Below are positions 7,456 to 13,985 of a stretch of 33,829 nt of DNA, one piece after another. The notes under the pieces were generated by a model. The model searched no databases, was not told where the DNA came from, and saw only the letters and a list, made by a program, of their open reading frames with translations. The DNA is taken from positions 1-33,829 of the forward strand of contig CAZYWO010000009.1 in the NCBI GenBank assembly GCA_964651095.1, in the 5' to 3' direction. The position numbers and the translations under genes are program-made. The stretch comes from SUG1106 sp964651095 (lineage in GTDB: Bacteria; Bacillota; Clostridia; Peptostreptococcales; Anaerovoracaceae). Position 1 is the first letter of the stretch, and the number at the start of each line of letters is the position of its first letter.

Positions 7456-7484
7456 TTGATTTTAATTGTTAAATGTGGTAGCAT
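7456..7484 (+). promoter_or_regulatory. SCIFF precursor promoter
   Basis: TTGATT (7456-7461) and TAGCAT (7479-7484) are 17 bases apart, just upstream of GGGAGG and the SCIFF ATG. A separate promoter would let the precursor be made independently of the XRE gene. Confidence 0.4.
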
Positions 7485-7515
7485 ATCTTGGTAATATTTT
7501 TGGGAGGTTATCAAC

Positions 7516-7668
7516 ATGGAACATATTAAGACAATTGAAACCCGCAACCTGTGCGAAAGCGCTGAAAACGGCGGATGCGGCGAATGTCAGACTTCATGCC
7601 AGTCCGCTTGTAAGACTAGCTGTGGTATAGCTAACCAGCAGTGTGAAAGCGCTAAGGAAAGTAAGTAA
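7516..7668 (+). CDS. scfA: SCIFF ranthipeptide precursor, seven-cysteine variant
   Basis: This 50-residue ORF starts with ATG seven bases after GGGAGG. It begins MEHIKTIETRNLC and contains the SCIFF core CGECQTSCQSACKTSC, with a last Cys at 43. It is the substrate of the radical SAM enzyme encoded downstream, which forms Cys-to-residue thioether crosslinks. The six family cysteines are C21, C24, C28, C32, C36 and C43. C13, in the leader-like part, is an extra seventh. In the best-studied SCIFF peptide (from memory) the crosslink joins C32 to a Thr directly after the fifth Cys; here that position is Gly37. A terminator-like hairpin follows 12 bases after the stop. No dedicated protease or exporter is adjacent. 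Confidence 0.95.
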   Translation: MEHIKTIETRNLCESAENGGCGECQTSCQSACKTSCGIANQQCESAKESK

Positions 7669-7680
7669 TTGCAGATACTA

Positions 7681-7709
7681 AAATGCTGCCGAAGCAGGCA
7701 GCATTTTTT
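7681..7709 (+). terminator. attenuator between SCIFF precursor and maturase
   Basis: AAATGCTGCC (7681-7690) and GGCAGCATTT (7697-7706) form a ten-pair stem with a six-base loop, followed by a T-run to 7709. The position between precursor and enzyme genes suggests partial termination, giving more peptide than maturase. Confidence 0.85.
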
Positions 7710-7768
7710 CATATAGAATCTATGAAAGGCAGAGTAAAACTAAGGCAGATAAGGAGATTAAAATAAAT

Positions 7769-9148
7769 ATGATACATCAATACCGCCTTGGAGGCTACAA
7801 TATTGTGCTGGATGTTTGTTCAGGTTTCGTTCATGTAGTCGATGAGGTTTGTTATGATATAATTTCAATGTATGAAGAAAATGATCGCGGTACAATTCTT
7901 GCTGATATGGCAAGAAAATACGGAGCTAAAAAAGATGTCACGGAAGAGGACATGGCTGAATGTTATGATCAGGTGACTAAACTTAAAGACGACGGAAAAC
8001 TTTTCGCACCGGATACATTTGGGCCTATGGCAGGCGTTCTGAAAGAAAAGACCGCCGGAGTTGTTAAGGCGCTCTGCATACATATCGCTCATACGTGCAA
8101 TTTAAACTGTGAATATTGCTTTGCAAGTCAGGGAAAGTATCACGGGGAGCGCGCAGTGATGAGTTTTGAGGTGGGTAAGAAGGCGCTCGATTTTCTTATC
8201 GCCAATTCTGGCAGCAGGCGCAATTTGGAGGTGGATTTTTTCGGCGGAGAACCGCTGATGAATTTTGATGTTGTCAAGCAAATGGTGGAGTACGCGCGCA
8301 GTATTGAGAAAGAACATAATAAGAATTTCCGCTTTACGTTGACGACCAACGGACTTTTAATAGATGATGAAGTAATAGATTTTGCTAATCGTGAGATGAG
8401 TAACGTGGTTTTAAGTCTTGATGGCCGCAAGGAAATACATGACCGCTATCGAGTGGACTATGCCGGAAATGGAAGTTGGGACAGGATTGTGCCTAAATTC
8501 CAGAAACTTGTGGAATCAAGGGGCGGTAAAAATTACTATATGCGCGGAACGTTCACCCATGCAAACCCGGATTTTCTTAAAGACATTGAGAAAATGCTTG
8601 AACTTGGATTTACAGAACTTAGCATGGAGCCTGTTGTATGCTCAGCGGATGACCCTTCTGCTCTCACAGAGGAGGATTTACCGATTGTGCTTGAACAGTA
8701 TGAAAGGCTTGCGGAACTGATGCTTTCACGTGAAAGAGAGGGGAAACCTTTCACTTTCTATCACTACATGATTGACCTTACGGGAGGACCTTGCATTTAT
8801 AAACGAATTTCAGGATGCGGTTCAGGGACAGAGTATATGGCGGTTACCCCTTGGGGCGATTTGTACCCATGCCACCAGTTTGTAGGCGAAGAAAAATTTA
8901 AACTGGGCAACATCTACGATGGGGTTACTAACCATGAGGTGCAATGCGAGTTTGCAAACTGCAACGTTTACGCTCATCCTGAATGTAGAGATTGCTGGGC
9001 AAGGCTCTACTGTTCAGGCGGCTGCGCTGCCAACGCATATCATTCTACAGGGTCAGTTACAGGTATTTATGAATACGGCTGCAAACTTTTCAGAAAAAGA
9101 ATGGAGTGCGCCATTATGGTGGCAGTTGATAGAGCTTTGAGAGAGTAG
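7769..9148 (+). CDS. scfB: SCIFF peptide thioether-forming radical SAM maturase
   Basis: This is a 459-residue cytoplasmic radical SAM/SPASM enzyme. Residues 1-90 look like a PqqD-type peptide-recognition domain (starting IHQYRLGGYNIVLDVCSG). The SAM cluster motif is C110-x3-C114-x2-C117 (CNLNCEYC). FFGGEPLM near 157-164 is the usual GGE motif for SAM binding. The SPASM region carries C342, C350, C368, C393, C398, C406, C409, C415, C419 and C438, enough for two auxiliary [4Fe-4S] clusters. Adjacent CteA/CteB-type systems establish the function: the 5'-deoxyadenosyl radical makes a Cys thioether in SCIFF. GGAG lies upstream of the ATG. Expression probably depends on read-through of the hairpin after the precursor. 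Confidence 0.96.
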   Translation: MIHQYRLGGYNIVLDVCSGFVHVVDEVCYDIISMYEENDRGTILADMARKYGAKKDVTEEDMAECYDQVTKLKDDGKLFAPDTFGPMAGVLKEKTAGVVKALCIHIAHTCNLNCEYCFASQGKYHGERAVMSFEVGKKALDFLIANSGSRRNLEVDFFGGEPLMNFDVVKQMVEYARSIEKEHNKNFRFTLTTNGLLIDDEVIDFANREMSNVVLSLDGRKEIHDRYRVDYAGNGSWDRIVPKFQKLVESRGGKNYYMRGTFTHANPDFLKDIEKMLELGFTELSMEPVVCSADDPSALTEEDLPIVLEQYERLAELMLSREREGKPFTFYHYMIDLTGGPCIYKRISGCGSGTEYMAVTPWGDLYPCHQFVGEEKFKLGNIYDGVTNHEVQCEFANCNVYAHPECRDCWARLYCSGGCAANAYHSTGSVTGIYEYGCKLFRKRMECAIMVAVDRALRE

Positions 9149-9225
9149 GAAAAACGGCTATAGCCATAGAAAAATAAAGAAAATATAAATATGTATGGTG
9201 AATTATATTTTATGCAAGGTGAATT

Positions 9226-9298
9226 ACATTTACTGATGTTTTTTGCGGATAACATTCACTGATGATTTGCGGATAACATTTATTGACGTTTTGCGGAT
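9226..9298. repeat. three tandem ~24-bp repeats
   Basis: Units end at 9250, 9274 and 9298. The second (9251-9274) and third (9275-9298) are exactly 24 bases. Each reads AACATT-y-AyTGAyG followed by TTTGCGGAT; the first begins ACATTTACTGATG. A further GATTTGCGGATAG lies near 9391. Just before them, a GGTGAATTA-ATTT motif occurs twice (around 9197 and 9218). The last unit runs directly into palindrome copy 2. No gene is visible between 9149 and 9575. Confidence 0.75.
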
Positions 9299-9337
9299 GT
9301 TGGCAGTAATCTTTATTATCGAGTTTATTGCCAACAT
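9297..9337. repeat. GTTGGC/GCCAAC palindromic repeat, copy 2
   Basis: ATGTTGGC (9297-9304) pairs with GCCAACAT (9330-9337), which is followed by a T-rich stretch. It may end transcription of the maturase gene about 150 bases downstream of its stop, but the spacing matches copies 1 and 3 and suggests a shared element. Confidence 0.65.
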
Positions 9338-9498
9338 TTTTGTTTTTTTTTGGCATTAAAAGACCGCTGTTGCTACCATAATATGTAAACTGATTTGCGG
9401 ATAGATTTTGAAAAAATATATATGTTTGCCTCTTAATTTTCTCATATTTTGGGAAACAAAAAACGACAAAAAAAATATGTTTTTTTACGGTTTTTCCT

Positions 9499-9552
9499 AT
9501 TGTGAACAATGTATACAAATGATAATATGTTTTATGTTTAAAAGTTCACAAT
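9499..9552 (+). promoter_or_regulatory. hydCBA promoter with Rex-like operator
   Basis: TTGTGA (9500-9505) and TAATAT (9523-9528) are 17 bases apart. The -35 lies in TTGTGAAC-AAT-GTATACAA, an imperfect 8-3-8 palindrome like clostridial Rex sites. In addition, ATTGTGAAC (9499-9507) is perfectly inverted as GTTCACAAT (9544-9552), just past the start point. Confidence 0.6.
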
Positions 9553-9575
9553 TAGGCTATTAGGAGAATGTGTAT

Positions 9576-10079
9576 ATGTGCTGTGAAGAGCAGATTTTGA
9601 TGGAACAAAAACTAGAAAAGATTATTGAAGAACATAAAAATATGCAGGGAGCGTTGATACCTGTGCTCCATGAAGCACAGAACATTTATGGGTATTTACC
9701 TTATGAAGTTCTGAAAAAGATTTCAGACGGTCTGAATGTTCCTGTTGCTAAGGTTTATGGAGTAGCCACTTTCTATTCCCAGTTTTCGCTTACTAAAAAA
9801 GGAAAGTACAGAATCAACGTTTGCATGGGAACAGCTTGCTATGTAAAAGGTTCTGCGGATATTTTAAATAAACTAAGAGAACGTCTTGCCATTGAAGTGG
9901 GAGAGTGTACCGAAGACGGTATGTTTTCTTTAGACTCATGCCGCTGTATAGGCGCATGCGGACTTGCTCCGGTAATAACAATTAACGAAGAAGTATACGG
10001 TAGGCTGACAGAAGCCGACATTGACGGAATTATCGACAAATACGAGGAGATAGAGAAAGCGGCGGAGGCGCAGAGCTGA
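9576..10079 (+). CDS. hydC: NADH-dependent [FeFe] hydrogenase, NuoE-like subunit
   Basis: This 167-residue subunit carries one [2Fe-2S] cluster in a thioredoxin-like fold, ligated by C83-x4-C88 and C124-x3-C128 (VCMGTACYVKG and CRCIGACGLAP). It matches NuoE/HydC/HndA over its full length, with the N-terminal helical part (LIPVLHEAQNIYGYLP) intact. In the trimeric hydrogenase it relays electrons beside the flavin subunit. AGGAG ends nine bases before the ATG at 9576; a GTG six bases earlier is too close to it. The stop overlaps the next start by one base (TGATG), indicating coupled translation. It is the first gene of the operon, behind the Rex-like promoter. Confidence 0.93.
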   Translation: MCCEEQILMEQKLEKIIEEHKNMQGALIPVLHEAQNIYGYLPYEVLKKISDGLNVPVAKVYGVATFYSQFSLTKKGKYRINVCMGTACYVKGSADILNKLRERLAIEVGECTEDGMFSLDSCRCIGACGLAPVITINEEVYGRLTEADIDGIIDKYEEIEKAAEAQS

Positions 10080-11998
10080 TGGAAGAAGTGAAAGCAGAAG
10101 CAAAAATACAGGAAAATACACAATTAATAAAAACGAAGGAAATTGCGCCCAAAACAATAAAAACAATAGAAGAAATCAGGGCAATTAGAGAAAATACAAT
10201 TAAAAAGATCGGCAGCCGTCTGGGAAAGAGCAACTATGAAGGCGCTGAAATACATATAATGACTTGCGGAAGTACAGGCTGCACTTCATCAGGATCAGGC
10301 AAGCTCATCGATAAGCTCCATGAACTGGCCCAGCGAGATGAAATGGAGGACAAGGTAGCAATTATAAAGACAGGATGCTTTGGGCTGTGTGCAGAGGGAC
10401 CGATTATTATGATTCAGCCCGAAAATACCATGTACACTCAAGTATCCTGTGAAGATATTGAACAGATATGGGAAAACCATATTAAAGGTGGTAAGCCTGT
10501 GGAGCGGCTTGTTTCACAGAATGAAACTGAATTTTTTTCAAAACAGAAGAGAGCTGCACTTAGAAATTGCGGTTTAATTGATCCTGAGTGCATAGACGAG
10601 TACATTGTCTATGGCGGATATGAAGCCTTATCAAAAGTTTTAACTGAGATGGAACCGGAAGATGTAATCGATGAGATCAAGAAATCCGGATTGAGAGGCA
10701 GAGGCGGCGGCGGTTTCCCTGTGGGCATAAAATGGGAAGCGGGCGCAAGAGCGGAAAGCCGTACTAAGTATATATGTTGTAATGCAGATGAAGGAGACCC
10801 GGGTGCATTTATGGACCGCTCTATTTTAGAGGGAGATCCTCATTCCGTTATAGAGGCAATGGCTATCGCCGGATATGCAGTGGGAGCAAACAGAGGTTTC
10901 ATATACATAAGAGCTGAATATCCGATTGCAGTTGACAGACTTAGAACTGCCATTAAACAAGCTGAAGAATACGGCCTATTAGGAGACAATATTTTAGGTA
11001 AAGGCTTTGAATTTAATATTGAAATCCGTCTGGGGGCAGGCGCTTTTGTGTGCGGCGAAGGTTCCGCATTGATGATATCGATAGAAGGAAACAGGGGAGA
11101 ACCCAGACCGAAACCGCCCAGAGCTACGGAAAAAGGTATTTTCGGTTATCCGACAGTTTTAAATAATGTTGAAACTTTTGCCAACGTGCCACAGATTATA
11201 GTCAAAGGGGCTGATTGGTATAACCACATAGGAACGGAAAAATCTACAGGAACCAAAGTTTTTGCCGTAAGCGGAAAAATTAACAATACAGGGCTGGTAG
11301 AAATTCCCATGGGGACAACACTTAAAGAAATTATATATGATATTGGCGGAGGTATACCGGGAGGAAAACGGTTTAAGGCGGCCCAAACCGGCGGACCGTC
11401 GGGAGGCTGTATTCCTGCCGAGCTTATAGACACACCTATAGATTACGATTCGTTAACAAGTCTGGGTTCAATGATGGGCTCAGGCGGTTTGATCGTAATG
11501 GATGAGACCACCTGCATGGTGGACATCGCAAAATTCTTTCTTGAGTTCACCGTAGATGAATCTTGCGGCAAATGTCCACCTTGCAGACTGGGTACCAAGA
11601 GGATGCTTGAGATAATCACCGGAATTACCGAAGGTAAGGGAAGCATGGAAGACTTGGAGGAATTGGAAGAACTGGCTGACGCCATTAAGAAAGGCGCTCT
11701 TTGCGGCTTGGGACAGTCGGCTCCTAATCCGGTGCTTTCGACAATGAAATATTTTAAAGACGAATATATCGCCCATGTGAGAGATAAAAAATGTCCGGCA
11801 GGCGTGTGCATTTCTATGCTTAGATTCATTATTGACGAGGAAACATGCAAACGATGTGGTATCTGCGCAAGAAATTGTCCTGCGGGAGCTATCAGCGGCA
11901 GCAGGGAGAACTCTTATATAATCGATCAGGACAAATGTATCAAATGCGGTGTGTGCATGAATAAGTGTCCGTTCAAGTCAATTATGAAGAATGCATAA
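10079..11998 (+). CDS. hydB: NADH-dependent [FeFe] hydrogenase, flavin NuoF-like subunit
   Basis: This 639-residue subunit binds NADH and FMN and, in bifurcating enzymes, splits electrons between NAD and ferredoxin. After a charged N-terminal extension (1-45), a thioredoxin-like [2Fe-2S] domain shows C63, C68, C100 and C104. The NuoF core follows: GLRGRGGGGFPVG near 205-220 for FMN/NADH, ICCNADEGDPGAF, GAGAFVCGEGSAL, and the [4Fe-4S] motif SCGKCPPCRLGT with a later Cys in ALCGLGQ. Two C-terminal ferredoxin motifs (CKRCGICARNCP and CIKCGVCMNKCP) complete it. This layout is that of HydB, larger than plain NuoF. It sits between hydC and hydA with 15 bases to the next ATG and an AGGAGG site there. 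Confidence 0.95.
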   Translation: MEEVKAEAKIQENTQLIKTKEIAPKTIKTIEEIRAIRENTIKKIGSRLGKSNYEGAEIHIMTCGSTGCTSSGSGKLIDKLHELAQRDEMEDKVAIIKTGCFGLCAEGPIIMIQPENTMYTQVSCEDIEQIWENHIKGGKPVERLVSQNETEFFSKQKRAALRNCGLIDPECIDEYIVYGGYEALSKVLTEMEPEDVIDEIKKSGLRGRGGGGFPVGIKWEAGARAESRTKYICCNADEGDPGAFMDRSILEGDPHSVIEAMAIAGYAVGANRGFIYIRAEYPIAVDRLRTAIKQAEEYGLLGDNILGKGFEFNIEIRLGAGAFVCGEGSALMISIEGNRGEPRPKPPRATEKGIFGYPTVLNNVETFANVPQIIVKGADWYNHIGTEKSTGTKVFAVSGKINNTGLVEIPMGTTLKEIIYDIGGGIPGGKRFKAAQTGGPSGGCIPAELIDTPIDYDSLTSLGSMMGSGGLIVMDETTCMVDIAKFFLEFTVDESCGKCPPCRLGTKRMLEIITGITEGKGSMEDLEELEELADAIKKGALCGLGQSAPNPVLSTMKYFKDEYIAHVRDKKCPAGVCISMLRFIIDEETCKRCGICARNCPAGAISGSRENSYIIDQDKCIKCGVCMNKCPFKSIMKNA

Positions 11999-12013
11999 GG
12001 AGGTGGCAGTAAA

Positions 12014-13768
12014 ATGGGTAAAGTACATGTAACAATTGATGGAATTCAGGTGTACGTGCCTGAAGATTACACTATTTTAGAAGCCGCCAAGGAGATAAAT
12101 ATTCATATACCTACTCTTTGCTTCTTAAAAGACGTAAGCGAAATTGGCTGCTGCCGTATGTGTCTGGTGGAAGTCAAGGGTAAAAAAGGACTTGAAGCTG
12201 CTTGCGTTCATCCCGTTTCGGAAGGAATGGAAGTTAGAACACATTCACCTGAGATTATTAAAGTGAGAAAGAAGAATATGGAACTGATTCTTTCCAACCA
12301 TCCGGCTATTTGCCAGAGCTGTACCAGATCTGATTCCACCTGCGAACTGCAGGCTTTGGCAAATAAGCTGGATGTACACTTTAACAATTATAAAAAGTAT
12401 CAGCAGGCAGTAACCTTAAATGCGGCGGTAGACATGGATGATGGAATTTCCATTCAGCGTGATCCTAACCGGTGTGTGCTTTGCAGAAGATGTATAAGTA
12501 TATGCAACAATATTCAAACTGTAGGAGCAATCGCAGCCATCAATAGAGGATTCAATACGGTTATAGGCACTGCTGGAAACAGAAGTCTTGACGATACTGT
12601 ATGTGTAAGCTGCGGTCAGTGTATCAATGTGTGTCCAACAGGCGCGCTTCAGGAACACAGGGACATTGATGAAGTGTGGGATGCCTTGTACGACGAAGAC
12701 AAGTATGTGGTAGTTCAGACCGCCCCTGCAGTCAGAGCCGCTTTGGGAGAGGAATTCAGAAATCCTATAGGTACTGATGTAACCGGTAAAATGGTTACGG
12801 CGTTGAAGATGCTTGGATTTGATAAGGTATTTGATACTGATGCAGCCGCTGATTTGACAATCATGGAGGAGGGAACTGAACTCATAGACAGAATCAGAGG
12901 AGGAGGAATCCTTCCGATGATAACTTCCTGTTCACCGGGCTGGATTAAGTTTTGCGAACATAATTTTCCCGAGATGATACCCAACCTTTCCACTTGTAAA
13001 TCACCACATCAGATGATGGGAGCCATAATTAAAAGCTATTATGCAGAAAAGAACGGCATAGATCCGGATAAAATAGTAGTGGTTTCTGTGATGCCTTGTA
13101 CAGCTAAGAAATTTGAATCGCAGCGCCCTGAACTTTCTGTAGACGGCAGAGCCGATGTTGACGTGGTTATTACCACGAGAGAGCTTGCCAGAATGATAAA
13201 GTCTATAGGAGTTGATTTTAATACTTTGGGAGACAGCCTTTTTGATGAACCTTTAGGAGTCTCTACCGGTGCAGGCGTAATTTTCGGAACTACGGGAGGC
13301 GTTATGGAGGCTGCCCTTAGAACTGTGGCTGATTTAGTTAACGGAGTGAGTTCGGATTCCATAGACTACGTTCAGGTACGCGGTCTTGAAGGAATTAAAA
13401 TTGCGGAAGTTAAAATTGCGGATTTAAATATACGTGCAGCAGTTGCACATGGATTAGGTAATGCGAGAAAACTTATTGAGAGGGTAAAAGAGGGCGAACA
13501 TTTTGATTTTATAGAGATCATGGCATGCCCCGGCGGATGCATTAACGGAGGAGGACAGCCTTTGCAGGTATCCGATGTCAGAAACTGGATGAATGTTAAA
13601 GAAAGGCGAGCCAAAGCTCTTTATAACAGCGATAGAGAAAAGTTCATCCGCAAATCCCATAACAATCCTTCCGTTAAAAAACTTTATAAGGAATATCTGG
13701 GAATGGCAGGGGGCATGAAAGCCCATAAGCTTCTTCATACGAGCTACGTTAACAGAAAAGATGACTAA
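12014..13768 (+). CDS. hydA: [FeFe] hydrogenase catalytic subunit
   Basis: This 584-residue enzyme reversibly makes H2 at the H-cluster. The domains in order are a plant-type [2Fe-2S] (C36, C47, C50, C64), a His-ligated [4Fe-4S] (H96, C100, C103, C110), two ferredoxin-type [4Fe-4S] (C154/157/160/164 and C197/200/203/207), then the H-domain. H-domain motifs are TSCSPGW at 304-310, MPCTAKKFE (C362) and MACPGGCINGGGQP (C505, C509). L1 has Ser where well-studied monomeric enzymes have a second Cys. Together with HydB and HydC this makes the NADH-linked, probably electron-bifurcating group A hydrogenase. Maturases HydE, HydF and HydG are not in the window and must lie elsewhere. A terminator follows. 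Confidence 0.96.
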   Translation: MGKVHVTIDGIQVYVPEDYTILEAAKEINIHIPTLCFLKDVSEIGCCRMCLVEVKGKKGLEAACVHPVSEGMEVRTHSPEIIKVRKKNMELILSNHPAICQSCTRSDSTCELQALANKLDVHFNNYKKYQQAVTLNAAVDMDDGISIQRDPNRCVLCRRCISICNNIQTVGAIAAINRGFNTVIGTAGNRSLDDTVCVSCGQCINVCPTGALQEHRDIDEVWDALYDEDKYVVVQTAPAVRAALGEEFRNPIGTDVTGKMVTALKMLGFDKVFDTDAAADLTIMEEGTELIDRIRGGGILPMITSCSPGWIKFCEHNFPEMIPNLSTCKSPHQMMGAIIKSYYAEKNGIDPDKIVVVSVMPCTAKKFESQRPELSVDGRADVDVVITTRELARMIKSIGVDFNTLGDSLFDEPLGVSTGAGVIFGTTGGVMEAALRTVADLVNGVSSDSIDYVQVRGLEGIKIAEVKIADLNIRAAVAHGLGNARKLIERVKEGEHFDFIEIMACPGGCINGGGQPLQVSDVRNWMNVKERRAKALYNSDREKFIRKSHNNPSVKKLYKEYLGMAGGMKAHKLLHTSYVNRKDD

Positions 13769-13814
13769 GGCAATCACAAAGCCTTCATAAAACAGTCATT
13801 AAATACTCATATTT

Positions 13815-13848
13815 AAGGTGAATCTAATCGTTGAGACTCACCTTTTTT
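13815..13848 (+). terminator. hydCBA terminator
   Basis: AAGGTGA (13815-13821) pairs with TCACCTT (13838-13844), extendable inward by TCT/AGA, followed by seven Ts. The 3' half also contains the -35 box of the next gene. Confidence 0.8.
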
Positions 13849-13859
13849 TATGGTATAAT
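13831..13859 (+). promoter_or_regulatory. ABC exporter promoter embedded in the terminator
   Basis: TTGAGA (13831-13836), in the terminator loop and 3' arm, and a perfect TATAAT (13854-13859) are 17 bases apart. A small hairpin (GCTGC 13914-13918 / GCAGC 13924-13928) lies in the leader just before the ribosome site. Confidence 0.6.
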
Positions 13860-13985
13860 ATCCCTCATAGCTTTTAAACATTATGAACTCAGTGTTTTGC
13901 TTAGATATACAATGCTGCATTAAGCAGCGATAAAGGGGTGTAGATTTTGGGAACAATAGGAGAAAAGGAGGAATTCAGAGAAAAA

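Noticed and set aside
9223..9410. possible CRISPR array
   Set aside because: The units are directly adjacent without unique spacers of constant length, there are only three, and no cas gene is present.
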